Positions 25,673 through 34,574 of a DNA stretch of 45,642 bases are shown here, piece after piece. A program made the position numbers and the translations under genes. Numbering within the stretch: position 1 is the stretch's first letter; each line of letters starts with the position of its first letter. The notes below the pieces were generated by a model, which was not told the origin of the DNA, did no database searches, and saw only the letters and a list, made by a program, of their open reading frames with translations. Source of the DNA: Pedobacter sp. UBA4863 (lineage in GTDB: Bacteria; Bacteroidota; Bacteroidia; Sphingobacteriales; Sphingobacteriaceae); NCBI RefSeq assembly GCF_002399615.1, contig NZ_DHDZ01000041.1:7880-53521 (forward strand), written 5' to 3'.

Positions 25673-26923
25673 TTAAGGATATAGTAGGTACTTCTTCCTC
25701 ATTTCTTTGTACTTGCTTAGGCCTGGCTCCCAGCTTGCTCTAATTTCAGCTTCGCTCTTGCCTGCAATAATCTGTTGCCTAAAACTGGCTACACCAATTA
25801 ACTTTTCTATAGGCAGCATTTGGTTGCTCAACTTCGAGTCGAAAAAAGTTTCTTTTTTAGGCGATGCCTTGTAAAGTTCTATTACCCATTGAATGTTTAT
25901 TTGTCTGGTTTTTCTAAAAATAGAGGTGTCGTAATTTCTTAAATCAATACCGTAACAAACCTCGTCCTTAAAAAGTGGTGTTTCTGCCATGCCCTTTATC
26001 CCGGTAGGAGTAAAAGAGAAATCATAAATGCCTTTGTAATATGGCGCACCCAAAACCGTAAATGGAAATTTTGTGCCTCTACCTAAATTGACGTAAATTC
26101 CTTCAAATAAGCAGGTGCTCGGATATAGTAAGATAGATTGTGCCGTATTTAAGTTTGGTGATGGGGCAACAGGCAGCTCGTAAGGCATGTCGTGGTGGTA
26201 ATTTGTGTTTTTTATTACCGTAATTTTGCATTTTAGTTTGTCTTTTAACCAGCCTTCGCCATTTAGCATTTGCGCATATTCGCCCACGGTTAAGCCATGC
26301 GATACAGGAATGGGCTGAAAACCAATGCCCGATTTGAATTGAGGGTCTAAAATAGGGCCATCAATCACAAATCCGTTCGGGTTAGGCCTGTCAAAAATCA
26401 TTACTTCTTTGCCATTGGCGGCACAAGCTTCCATTACTCGTTGTAAAGTATTGATATAAGTGTAAAAACGAACGCCCACATCCTGTATGTCAAAAATCAT
26501 GATGTCGATGTCGGCTAAGTTTTCTTTGCTAGGCGTACTTTGTTTACCATAAAGAGAAACCACTTTTATGCCTGTTTTGGCATCTACTTCGTTAGCTACG
26601 TGTACGCCTGCGCTTGCATTGCCTCTAAAACCATGCTCAGGTCCAAAAATCTTTACTATTTTTACCCCACGTTTTAACAAACTGTCAACCGTAGTAGTTT
26701 TACCTATTACCGAAGTTGGGTTAACTACCATGCCTACCCGTTTTCCTTTTAATAGAGGAAGATAAAGCTCGGTTTGTTCGGCCCCAGTTTTAAACTGTGT
26801 TGATGCTTGGTTTTTAGTAGTGACGGTTGATTTTGTTTTTTGCGTTTTTTTGCTGCTTTGTCCGCAGGCCGAAAGTGTAAAAATAACGATGAAAATTTTT
26901 AAAAGGAGGGTGAACTTGTTCAT
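25673..26923 (-). CDS. NamZ/DUF1343 family exo-beta-N-acetylmuramidase-like lipoprotein
   Basis: 416 residues, lipoprotein signal with lipobox TLSAC (Cys20) and a short Ser/Thr/Lys linker. The DUF1343 domain spans residues about 48-416, with hallmark motifs GKRVGMVVNPTSV, KIFGPEHGFRGNASAG, VSLYGKQSTPS, IFDIQDVGVRFYTY, FDRPNPNG and PVSHGLTVGEYA. Characterised members (NamZ of B. subtilis and Tannerella) release terminal MurNAc from peptidoglycan fragments, so a role in cell-wall recycling in the periplasm is likely. No other recycling genes are adjacent. Its 5' region faces the divergent permease gene. Confidence 0.92.
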   Translation of the reverse strand: MNKFTLLLKIFIVIFTLSACGQSSKKTQKTKSTVTTKNQASTQFKTGAEQTELYLPLLKGKRVGMVVNPTSVIGKTTTVDSLLKRGVKIVKIFGPEHGFRGNASAGVHVANEVDAKTGIKVVSLYGKQSTPSKENLADIDIMIFDIQDVGVRFYTYINTLQRVMEACAANGKEVMIFDRPNPNGFVIDGPILDPQFKSGIGFQPIPVSHGLTVGEYAQMLNGEGWLKDKLKCKITVIKNTNYHHDMPYELPVAPSPNLNTAQSILLYPSTCLFEGIYVNLGRGTKFPFTVLGAPYYKGIYDFSFTPTGIKGMAETPLFKDEVCYGIDLRNYDTSIFRKTRQINIQWVIELYKASPKKETFFDSKLSNQMLPIEKLIGVASFRQQIIAGKSEAEIRASWEPGLSKYKEMRKKYLLYP

Positions 26924-27002
26924 TTTTAGGTTTTATGAATGTTTGTGGGTTAAAACGGAATTGAATTAGCACTTTTGCTAAGTTACAAATTATTGCAAAA
27001 AG

Positions 27003-28223
27003 TTGAATGTAGAATATTTTATATCGAACCGAATTTCTTTAAAAGCAGAAAGAACCTTTTCAAAGCTAATTGTTCGCATTGCCATAGCTGGTGTAATGTT
27101 AAGTTTAGCGGTGATGATACTTTCTTTAGCTATTATTAAAGGTTTTAAAACCGAGATACAAGATAAAGTAAGAGGTTTTGTGGGTGATGTCCAGATTTAC
27201 CGATTTGATTTGAATGGTTCATTCGAAAAATCACCATTTATTGCTAACGATACTACCATTAATGGATTAAAGAATAATCCACAAATTGCCTCCTTCTATC
27301 CGTTTACTACTAAGCCCGCAATTATAGTTGCCAATGGCGAGGTTGAGGGGGTAAATTATAAAGGTATAGATTCTACCTACAATTGGGCTTATATCAAGAA
27401 ACATTTGGTAAGTGGTAATGTAATTGATTTTAGCGATAGCACAAAAGGGGCACAACAAATACTCATTTCCGAATATACTGCCAAACGATTGATGCTAAAG
27501 ACGGGCGATAGCTTTGTGATGCACTTTGTTCAAAATCCGCCCCGAAAAAGAAAGCTAACCATTGTTGGGATTTATAAAATCGGTATAGAAAACATAGATA
27601 AAGGCTTTGTAATAGGCGATATTAGCCTAATTAGGCGCTTAAATAATTGGCAAGCAGAAGAAACTGGTGGAATAGAAGTACGTATTAAAGATTTTAAACT
27701 TTTAAAAACGGTGGCCGATGATGTTTACAGTAATTTAGAGCTCAGGTTAAAGTCTAGATCTGTAGAGGAAAGCACGCCCGAAATATTTACTTGGTTATCT
27801 TTATTAGATGTGAATACCAAGGTACTTATTATATTGATGCTCATTGTGGGCGTAATTAACATGATTACCGCTTTGCTGATTATGATATTGGAACGTACCA
27901 ACATGATTGGTATTTTAAAAGCTATGGGTATGAAAAACAGTAGTATTAGAAAAATATTTCTTTACAATGCCATTTATTTGGTAGGAATTGGACTGTTTTT
28001 AGGTAATATTTTAGGTTTAGGCCTCTGCTTTTTACAGCAATACACACATTTGTTTAAGCTAGAACAAACTAATTATTATTTAGATTATGTACCTATTGAA
28101 GTGCATTTTTCTGATGTATTGCTTTTGAACTTGGCTACCGTTGTAATTTGTACGCTGGTGCTAATTGTTCCTTCCATGTTAGTGAGTAGAATTAGCCCAC
28201 TAAAGGCAATTAGGTTTAAATAA
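27003..28223 (+). CDS. LolC/LolE-like ABC permease (FtsX family)
   Basis: 406 residues. One N-terminal membrane helix (about 25-48, IAIAGVMLSLAVMILSLAII), a large periplasmic MacB-PCD-like domain (about 50-260), then three helices (about 268-295, 315-345, 370-395), the type VII ABC layout. The N-terminus MNVEYFISNRISLK is typical for the lipoprotein-releasing LolC/E group in Bacteroidota, so it probably moves lipoproteins from the inner membrane. The ATPase gene is not adjacent. The start is TTG at 27003: an in-frame stop lies at 26979 and no ATG or GTG precedes the first helix. It is 11 bases from the convergent Ppx/GppA gene. Confidence 0.9.
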   Translation: MNVEYFISNRISLKAERTFSKLIVRIAIAGVMLSLAVMILSLAIIKGFKTEIQDKVRGFVGDVQIYRFDLNGSFEKSPFIANDTTINGLKNNPQIASFYPFTTKPAIIVANGEVEGVNYKGIDSTYNWAYIKKHLVSGNVIDFSDSTKGAQQILISEYTAKRLMLKTGDSFVMHFVQNPPRKRKLTIVGIYKIGIENIDKGFVIGDISLIRRLNNWQAEETGGIEVRIKDFKLLKTVADDVYSNLELRLKSRSVEESTPEIFTWLSLLDVNTKVLIILMLIVGVINMITALLIMILERTNMIGILKAMGMKNSSIRKIFLYNAIYLVGIGLFLGNILGLGLCFLQQYTHLFKLEQTNYYLDYVPIEVHFSDVLLLNLATVVICTLVLIVPSMLVSRISPLKAIRFK

Positions 28224-28234
28224 ATCGTGTTTGC

Positions 28235-29143
28235 CTACGGTTTCGATAGGCTTTTTAAAACGCCCATTTTTAAATCATAAGTAGATAAAACGAGGTGTTT
28301 TAAATTTAACTCTGCCAAAACATAATCGGTAATTATGGCAGCCATTACAATCATATCTACACGCAGTGGAATGAGGTTAGGCATTTGACTGCGTTCTTCA
28401 TGATTTGAATTAATCAGCTGTTTTGCTAATTGATGATAAGCTGCAATATCAATTTTTCCACTAGAGATTTTATTGACGTCAACAGATGGATTTAGCATTG
28501 TGGCATAAGTTTCGAAAGCACCAGCAGAGCCGATGAGCGTAGTTGCACCAAAGTCTTTTCCAAATTCTACTAAATCAGTTAATGTTTCTTGCAAATGCTG
28601 ATGGGTGTTAGCTTGGTCTAGTGCATTAATTGGGTCTGATTTGAAGAACTTTTGCATTAACCTAGCGGCACCAATATCGAAGCTCTTTTTCCAATAAAAG
28701 CGGTTCTCATCACAAAAAATAAACTCGGTACTGCCACCGCCAATATCCATAATTAACGATTTGCCTTGAATAGCCCCACTGTACTTTACCCCTTCGTAAA
28801 TGAGGTTGGCTTCTTCTTCACCGTCAACAACATCAATAGCAATTCCCGTTTCTTTTTTAACGGTATCGATAAATTCTTGGCCGTTGGTGGCACTACGTAC
28901 ACCAGAGGTTGCTACGGCTCGCACTACCGAAACATTATACTCGTTCAGGGTGTTTTGAAATTCCTTTAAACAGTTTAAGCCCCTTTTAAATCCTGATGGA
29001 ATAATTTTGTTTTCTTTGATAATGTCTTCGCCTAGCTTTACGGGTTTGTTGGTCTTGTAAATAATATTGAGTTGATTAATGCTAGTGTCGGCAATAATGA
29101 GATGAAAGGTGTTGGTGCCTAAGTCTATGGCGGCAATTTTCAT
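28235..29143 (-). CDS. Ppx/GppA family phosphatase
   Basis: 302 residues, an ASKHA-fold exopolyphosphatase or pppGpp phosphatase of the short bacterial type without the C-terminal HD domain. Phosphate-binding loops are IAAIDLGTNTFHLIIAD at the N-terminus, VVDGEEEANLIYEGV, and MDIGGGSTEFIF. Members degrade polyphosphate and/or convert pppGpp to ppGpp in the cytoplasm. Which substrate this one prefers cannot be read from the sequence. It follows the lipoprotein gene by 19 bases on the same strand. Confidence 0.92.
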   Translation of the reverse strand: MKIAAIDLGTNTFHLIIADTSINQLNIIYKTNKPVKLGEDIIKENKIIPSGFKRGLNCLKEFQNTLNEYNVSVVRAVATSGVRSATNGQEFIDTVKKETGIAIDVVDGEEEANLIYEGVKYSGAIQGKSLIMDIGGGSTEFIFCDENRFYWKKSFDIGAARLMQKFFKSDPINALDQANTHQHLQETLTDLVEFGKDFGATTLIGSAGAFETYATMLNPSVDVNKISSGKIDIAAYHQLAKQLINSNHEERSQMPNLIPLRVDMIVMAAIITDYVLAELNLKHLVLSTYDLKMGVLKSLSKP

Positions 29144-29162
29144 GTAACAGTTTTTTAGGCTG

Positions 29163-29915
29163 TTAATCTACAAAATCATCACGTAGCAACAAAACCAAAG
29201 CAGCACTACTTAACAATAATTTTTCTTTATCATCATCCTTTTTCAAGAAGATTGTGCCATTGTCTATTAACGATACTGCAGCTACAATTTCTCCGTTTTT
29301 GTTCTCGAACTGAAAGCCAACAGGAATTTTGCTAATAGATTTCGGTTTAGTTTTGATGACTGTTTTAACCGTGTAATAATTGTCTTTATCGAGTGTGATT
29401 TTACCAACAACGCCATTTTTATACATTTCTACCTCTGCATTATTTATTTGCATTTGCCAAGGTTTTTCTGCGTTTGCCAGATAGATGTGAGCGTAGCAGC
29501 TGTTTAAAAGCGAATCTTTTGCTCGGTATCTTTTAGCATTCAGGGTAACTTTATCGCTGGTCTCCACAAAAAGGTTACGACTTCTTAAAGCATTGGTCAT
29601 GAAAACTTCCGCATTTTCTCCTGTTTTAGTAGTTAAAGCAAAAGTCATTTCGTTCTTTTTCTTTTCGGCGCCTAGCATAAAGCTTTGTTGGCCGGTGCTA
29701 AAGCCAAAAGCTCTGCTGCTGCCCTTGTTCCATGAACGCTTAATGTATTGGGTTTGATAATTGGCAAAGGTTACGGTTTGGTTAACTTGTAAGCCTTGTG
29801 TGCCTTTAACGGGATATTGTACCAATTCGCTGTGGGGTACATCGATTTGCATGGTTGCGCATGAGCTTATAAACAACGTGATAAGCCCAAGTAATTTGTA
29901 ATAATTAGATTTCAT
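29163..29915 (-). CDS. Lipoprotein of unknown function
   Basis: 250 residues with lipobox FISSC (Cys19). The mature part is beta-rich, with strands such as VNQTVTFANYQTQYIKRSW, EMTFALTTKTGENAEVFMTN and KNGVVGKITLDKDNYYTV. The final helix-like ALVLLLRDDF is hydrophobic. I do not recognise the family. It is 19 bases upstream of the Ppx/GppA gene and probably cotranscribed. No role is inferred. Confidence 0.82.
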   Translation of the reverse strand: MKSNYYKLLGLITLFISSCATMQIDVPHSELVQYPVKGTQGLQVNQTVTFANYQTQYIKRSWNKGSSRAFGFSTGQQSFMLGAEKKKNEMTFALTTKTGENAEVFMTNALRSRNLFVETSDKVTLNAKRYRAKDSLLNSCYAHIYLANAEKPWQMQINNAEVEMYKNGVVGKITLDKDNYYTVKTVIKTKPKSISKIPVGFQFENKNGEIVAAVSLIDNGTIFLKKDDDKEKLLLSSAALVLLLRDDFVD

Positions 29916-30066
29916 ATTGTGTGTTTATGGAGTCTAAACTATTAAAAATCAGCTCACGACGAATGGCGTTGGTCGCTTTTTACATTTTTTAACAAGTGTG
30001 ATTTAAGTAAAAACTCCTTATATGAATGTTTTTTGAATTAACTGTGATAATGGGAGAGGTAAAACA

Positions 30067-30699
30067 CTATTTTGCTAGGCCCCTGAGATAAGCCTCTTTT
30101 ACAAGACCAACTATATTTTTTACGTTTAATTTTTGGCTCAAGCTTAAACGATGAGCTTCTACTGTTCTAACACTCAAGAAGAGTTTGTCCGCAATTTCTT
30201 GATTAGAATATTCATTCGCAATTAACGCTAAAATTTCATTTTCTCTTTTGGTGAGTTTAATTTTACTAGCTGATTTCTTACCCAAAAGTGTTTCTTCTAA
30301 AATATTTTTTTTAATAGCCTGATCAATAAATTGAACGTTGTTAGTTACGGTATTTATTGCTTCTAAAAGTAAGTTTTTGTCAGCACCTTTTAAAATATAG
30401 CCATCAGCTCCATTTCTCATCATTTTCTTAACATAAACTGTTTCTTCGTGATTGGTAAGAGCTACGATTTTAATATGCGGATATTTAGCTTTAATGGTTT
30501 TACAAAGTGTGATGCCGTCACCATCAGGAAACTCAATATCTAAAAGTAAAACTTCCGGTAATGTGTTTTCGAGTTGTTCTAAAAGTGTTTTTGCACTAGT
30601 TGTTGTAAATATGATTTCAACCTGTGTACAATCACTTAATATCGTTTTTAATCCGCTTATTATCAATTGATGATCATCTGCAATAGCTAACTGGGTCAT
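30067..30699 (-). CDS. LuxR/NarL-family response regulator
   Basis: 210 residues. The receiver domain (about 1-120) has the acidic pair DD (8-9), phosphoacceptor Asp54 in LLLDIEFPDGDG, switch Thr82 and Lys104 in YILKGAD. The C-terminal LuxR-type HTH (about 145-205) has LTKRENEILALIANEYS and LFLSVRTVEAHR. It should bind DNA as a phosphorylated dimer. A TPR histidine kinase of the matching HisKA_3 type lies 1.6 kb away on the same strand, beyond two plus-strand lipoprotein genes, and is the likely partner. It has a perfect -7 element of its own. Confidence 0.94.
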   Translation of the reverse strand: MTQLAIADDHQLIISGLKTILSDCTQVEIIFTTTSAKTLLEQLENTLPEVLLLDIEFPDGDGITLCKTIKAKYPHIKIVALTNHEETVYVKKMMRNGADGYILKGADKNLLLEAINTVTNNVQFIDQAIKKNILEETLLGKKSASKIKLTKRENEILALIANEYSNQEIADKLFLSVRTVEAHRLSLSQKLNVKNIVGLVKEAYLRGLAK

Positions 30700-30706
30700 G
30701 GTAAGT

Positions 30707-30714
30707 CAAATATA
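30707..30714 (-). promoter_or_regulatory. -7 element of the response regulator gene
   Basis: On the minus strand TATATTTG (30714-30707), 8 bases before the ATG at 30699, so the mRNA is probably leaderless or nearly so. I see no TTG at 17-21 bases upstream of it. Confidence 0.55.
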
Positions 30715-30820
30715 GTATTAATCCTACAAAGAAAGTGAAATGAAATTATGTTAATTTAAGTAATACTACGATGTTTTTTATTTAAGTAAATGCGCTATAG
30801 AATTGCGAGTGCTCAACCAA

Positions 30821-30828
30821 TAATTTTG
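30821..30828 (+). promoter_or_regulatory. -7 element of the lipoprotein pair
   Basis: TAATTTTG is a full match to TAnnTTTG and ends 5 bases before the ATG at 30833, predicting a leaderless transcript. No well-spaced -33 element is visible. It is divergent from the response regulator promoter, about 110 bases away, where an operator could control both. Confidence 0.5.
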
Positions 30829-30832
30829 TAAA

Positions 30833-31531
30833 ATGAAAATAACGATAGCATTACTATTATTGTTAACTGTTCTTAGCTGTAAAAAAGATAAAAGAAGTAC
30901 GAAGGAAGGAGAGGTTAAAGGGTTAGTTTCGAATGATTTCGGAGTGCCTTTGTCTCATGCTACTATAATTATAGATCATGATATTTTCTTTAATACTACT
31001 ATCAGGACAAAAACAGGTTCAGATGGCAAATATCTTTTAAAGGTGCCTCATGGTTCTTGGTACGCATTTGCGATTTTTGAGAAAGAGTATCGAGGTAAAC
31101 GTTATAAATTTTATTTGCATCCAAACGATAACGCGAGTTTTGGAGGGGAGGGGGCTGAGAGGAATTTTACATGGAAGCTAACTGGGGAGAAGGCTTCTCC
31201 TCTTAGTGGTTTTTACGGAGGTTTAATTACTATAGATAATTATCCTGGGGTGTATATTGATAAGGCTGATATTGAATTTAAGTTGGTGCCACAAGGCAAA
31301 TTAATAGATGATACCGAAGGCTCAATTTTGATTCTTAAAGCTGCAGATGGGTATCAACTAAAAGATATTCCTATAGGCACCTATAAAATAACAGCTAAAT
31401 ATCGTGGAGAAATTCTCAAGTTAAGAAAATGGAATACAGAAGATGATTTTGTAAATGAATTGCTGTTGGATTTTGAACCGCAAATTGATGGACAATGTGA
31501 TAATTGTTTTAAAATAGAATATAATCAATAA
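30833..31531 (+). CDS. Lipoprotein with carboxypeptidase-regulatory-like domain
   Basis: 232 residues. Lipobox VLSC (Cys16) is followed by KKDKRS. Residues about 25-95 look like a carboxypeptidase-regulatory-like/CarboxypepD_reg domain: EGEVKGLVSNDFGVPLSHAT, then TKTGSDGKYLLKVPHGSWYAF, a beta-sandwich used in adhesion or substrate display. The rest has several beta strands (DIPIGTYKITAKYRGEI). Two Cys near the C-terminus (GQCDNCFKI) may be redox-active or form a disulfide. Its stop overlaps the next start by one base (TAATG). It lies with its partner between the genes of a two-component pair. Confidence 0.82.
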   Translation: MKITIALLLLLTVLSCKKDKRSTKEGEVKGLVSNDFGVPLSHATIIIDHDIFFNTTIRTKTGSDGKYLLKVPHGSWYAFAIFEKEYRGKRYKFYLHPNDNASFGGEGAERNFTWKLTGEKASPLSGFYGGLITIDNYPGVYIDKADIEFKLVPQGKLIDDTEGSILILKAADGYQLKDIPIGTYKITAKYRGEILKLRKWNTEDDFVNELLLDFEPQIDGQCDNCFKIEYNQ

Positions 31532-32325
31532 TGAAAAGTTTTTTATTTAAACTCTCTGTGTTTAGTCTTTTATTACTAAGTGCATGTAGTAAAAAGGGTG
31601 ATGATTTGGAGGCTTATGATCCAGATGATGATAAAATTATAATAGCTTCATCTAAAGACAGACCAGGTTTAGGCGAAAGCGACGAAATGCCTTTAGGTAC
31701 ACCTCTACATTTGCCAGAGGGAATTCGTATTGTAGAACGTAAACACTATAAATTTGATCCCAATATAGAAAAGCTATATGCCCATGTAAATTATTTTTAT
31801 GTTGATGTAAATTTAGTGAATGATAGAATGCCTGGAACACCACCAGTATATGTTGAGTTTCCTGCTGGTTTAATTGGTGTTAGTATGGATCATGATAAGC
31901 AAAATGGACTTTCTATAGAAAGGTACTTGATACCTGTACCACCCACCGAACGAATAGGGGGAGGTAGAGACACTACAACGATTTATATAGGTATGGCCTG
32001 TTTAAATAAGAGTCGTTCTATGCCTTGGTATGATAATCAGGGAGAAGAGATGAATTATCCCATATCAAGGAATAATTTTCAACAATTTGTAGTTACTACC
32101 GATGTGAATTTGTTGAAATTCTTAGAAGTAGTCAAAAATAAACCTCAACTTAGAGTGAAGCAGCATTGGGATCCTGTTGCGGCACATGAACCAGATTATA
32201 TCACGCCAGAGTGGCTAAAAATATATGGAGACATAGATAATATGATTTGGGACATTACTGACGGATATGGTGTAAAACAAAAAGAAATTAAAGCGCTTAA
32301 GAGAAAGTTAGATAATTATCGGTAG
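31531..32325 (+). CDS. Lipoprotein, possibly surface-exposed, unknown function
   Basis: 264 residues, lipobox LLSAC (Cys20) followed by SKKGDDLEAYDPDDDK. The acidic stretch right after the Cys resembles the lipoprotein export signal of Bacteroidota surface lipoproteins, so surface location is plausible. The mature part has strands and loops such as HVNYFYVDVNLVNDRM and DTTTIYIGMACLNKS that give no family. It is coupled to the upstream lipoprotein through TAATG. Its 3' end overlaps that of the convergent kinase gene by 29 bases. Confidence 0.82.
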   Translation: MKSFLFKLSVFSLLLLSACSKKGDDLEAYDPDDDKIIIASSKDRPGLGESDEMPLGTPLHLPEGIRIVERKHYKFDPNIEKLYAHVNYFYVDVNLVNDRMPGTPPVYVEFPAGLIGVSMDHDKQNGLSIERYLIPVPPTERIGGGRDTTTIYIGMACLNKSRSMPWYDNQGEEMNYPISRNNFQQFVVTTDVNLLKFLEVVKNKPQLRVKQHWDPVAAHEPDYITPEWLKIYGDIDNMIWDITDGYGVKQKEIKALKRKLDNYR

Positions 32326-34318
32326 TTAACCTTGTAATGAGCTGTAAAGGGATATTGATGTAAATATTTGTGCCTTCCCCAATTCGAGATTGTAGCTCAA
32401 AGCTGCCATTAAGAAGTTTTATTCGGTTGTTGAGGTTAGAAATTCCTATTCCTTTATTATCAATTTTATCTATCTCAAATCCCCGCCCATTGTCTTCTAT
32501 TGTGATGTCTAAATGAGTTGAGGTTGTAGTAAGTTGCACTACAGCCTCGGTTGCTTGTGCATGCTTAATGATGTTGTTTACAGCTTCCTGCACTACTCTG
32601 TAGATCAACAAAGCATGTTCTGCATTTAGTTTTGGTAACTCTCCAATAAAATAAGAAGTAATTTGTAACTGGTTATTTGAAACACTGTTGCAGAAATTTT
32701 CAGTAGCGTAGAATAAACCTTCTTCTAGGAGATGGTTTGGAGCCATGTTGTGTGATATGTTTCTGATTTCTTTAACAGCTGTGTCAATTAGGGCAAGCGT
32801 TTTGGTTTTGTTTTCATCAAAATTTTGTACTCCAAATTGATGAAATAAGTGTAACTGTAACTTTGCGGCAGAAAGTGTACTGGCCACGGCATCGTGTAGC
32901 TCTCTAGCAGTTCTTTGTCTTTCACGCTCTTCTCCTGCTAGTAATGCTTCTAATAGTTTTACTTCTTGTTCCATTAGCAATGCTCGGTTTTTTTGGCGGT
33001 AGCTGATAAAAATAATTGTACCAAAAGCAACCAGCACTAAAATGATTAAGGATGTAAGTAAAATAACGTTATTCTTTTTATTAATTTCATTATTGTGTTT
33101 AGCAATTTCTAAATGTTGTTCGGCAATTTTACGTTCTTTAACAGAGGTTTGATATTTTGTTTCGGCATCATGTATCGCTTGTCGGTTCGATATATCCTCT
33201 AAAGAATCATTTATTTTTTGGTGTAGCTGGCTAAACTTTAAAGCATTTTTGAAGTCTTTGCTAGTTTCTTTAAGCTCCGAACCTAATAAATAAACGCCTT
33301 TTAAATCAGCTAGGGGCATTACTTGGGCAGCATTGATAATTGTTTTTTCAAAGTAAGTATTTGCCAAAGTATAATTTCCAAGTGCTCTAGCGCTCGAGGC
33401 TAAACTATGATAAACATAAGCATCGTATCCAGGGGATGCATTTTTCAGGTTATTTTCTGCAAGTTTTAACACTTGCATACTTTGTTCATACTTACCTTGC
33501 CTATTATAGATGTCGCCCAGGTTAATTAAGCCAGTAGTCATCGTATCATGATCTTCATTTTTTTTGGAAATCTCTATCAGTTTTTTTGAATGTACAATTG
33601 CCTCTTGATATTTTTGTAGGTGTACTTCAACCACAACTAAATTAGCTAGGCTTCTTGCAATAGTGGTAGAGTCCTTTAATTGCATTGCAATTTGATATCC
33701 TTTTAAAGCGTATTTATATCCTTTTTTATAATCTTTTATATCGATAAATAGAGAAGCCAAATTGGAATTGTATTTACGTTGATTAAAAAGATCTTTAGAA
33801 CTTTCTGAAATTTTTAGAGCATTCATGTAATACTCTACGGCTTTTGTCATCATTGACATGTTGTAGTATAATAAACCTATGTTATTATAGGCATTAGCAA
33901 GTGTTTTTTTATTTCCAATAGTTAGGCTTTTTTTAAGTTGCTTTTCCGCAATTTTTAAAGCCTCTTTATAGCGTAATTCAGTATAAAGAAAGTTGGTGTA
34001 GTCGCCAGTATATTGTAGAAAGCCATTATCAAAATTAAGTTTTTGAGCTAACGCTCCCGATTTTTCAAAATAAACCTCTGCAGAATCTTTTTTATTGAGG
34101 ACGGCCATATCTTTAGCTTTTTGAAGCAACACATAAACTTGGGCAGTGTCTTTTTTAATAGTAAGGCTGCTAGCATTGCTATAGATTAAAATGAAAACGA
34201 GTGTTGCCAGAAAATAACGATAGTGATTCTTTATTCTTAAATAGAATGCCAATAAGGTAAGGCTAGTGTTAATACTAAATAAATAATATAAAGGGTATAG
34301 GAGTTTAGTTAAGAGCAT
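32297..34318 (-). CDS. TPR-containing sensor histidine kinase (HisKA_3 type)
   Basis: 673 residues: N-terminal signal or anchor segment (FLATLVFILIYS, about 36-47), five to seven tetratricopeptide repeats (about 60-380; for example ANAYNNIGLLYYNMSMMTKA), a second membrane helix (about 418-440), a coiled coil, then the NarX/LiaS-like kinase core. The phosphoacceptor is His475 in RTARELHDAVAS. The ATP-binding domain has IYRVVQEAVNNIIKHA (N box), DNGRGFEI (G1) and GIGISNL (G2). The TPR sensor presumably sits in the periplasm. The likely partner is the LuxR-type regulator on the same strand, 1.6 kb away. Its last 29 bases overlap the convergent lipoprotein gene. Confidence 0.93.
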   Translation of the reverse strand: MLLTKLLYPLYYLFSINTSLTLLAFYLRIKNHYRYFLATLVFILIYSNASSLTIKKDTAQVYVLLQKAKDMAVLNKKDSAEVYFEKSGALAQKLNFDNGFLQYTGDYTNFLYTELRYKEALKIAEKQLKKSLTIGNKKTLANAYNNIGLLYYNMSMMTKAVEYYMNALKISESSKDLFNQRKYNSNLASLFIDIKDYKKGYKYALKGYQIAMQLKDSTTIARSLANLVVVEVHLQKYQEAIVHSKKLIEISKKNEDHDTMTTGLINLGDIYNRQGKYEQSMQVLKLAENNLKNASPGYDAYVYHSLASSARALGNYTLANTYFEKTIINAAQVMPLADLKGVYLLGSELKETSKDFKNALKFSQLHQKINDSLEDISNRQAIHDAETKYQTSVKERKIAEQHLEIAKHNNEINKKNNVILLTSLIILVLVAFGTIIFISYRQKNRALLMEQEVKLLEALLAGEERERQRTARELHDAVASTLSAAKLQLHLFHQFGVQNFDENKTKTLALIDTAVKEIRNISHNMAPNHLLEEGLFYATENFCNSVSNNQLQITSYFIGELPKLNAEHALLIYRVVQEAVNNIIKHAQATEAVVQLTTTSTHLDITIEDNGRGFEIDKIDNKGIGISNLNNRIKLLNGSFELQSRIGEGTNIYINIPLQLITRLTTDNYLTFS

Positions 34319-34340
34319 CGATATTCTTACAATGATTAAG

Positions 34341-34348
34341 CAAAACTA
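34341..34348 (-). promoter_or_regulatory. -7 element of the histidine kinase gene
   Basis: On the minus strand TAGTTTTG (34348-34341), a full TAnnTTTG match, 23 bases before the ATG at 34318. No -33 element is clear at the usual spacing. Confidence 0.45.
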
Positions 34349-34574
34349 ATAAAATATTTTAAGTTGTTGTAGTCTAGTTGTTTGCTTTTATAAAAGACTC
34401 TCTTAGTATAGATAAAAATAGTAAGATAATTAGCTGGTTAACTACATGCTTAACGTTAATTGATTTTAATTGAGAGTAGTAAGAAGCTTATTCAAGTACT
34501 TGAAAATTTTATTAGGTATAACTACTCAATATTTCTTCATGGCATTTGTTGAATTTTGTCGGCAAATACAAAAA

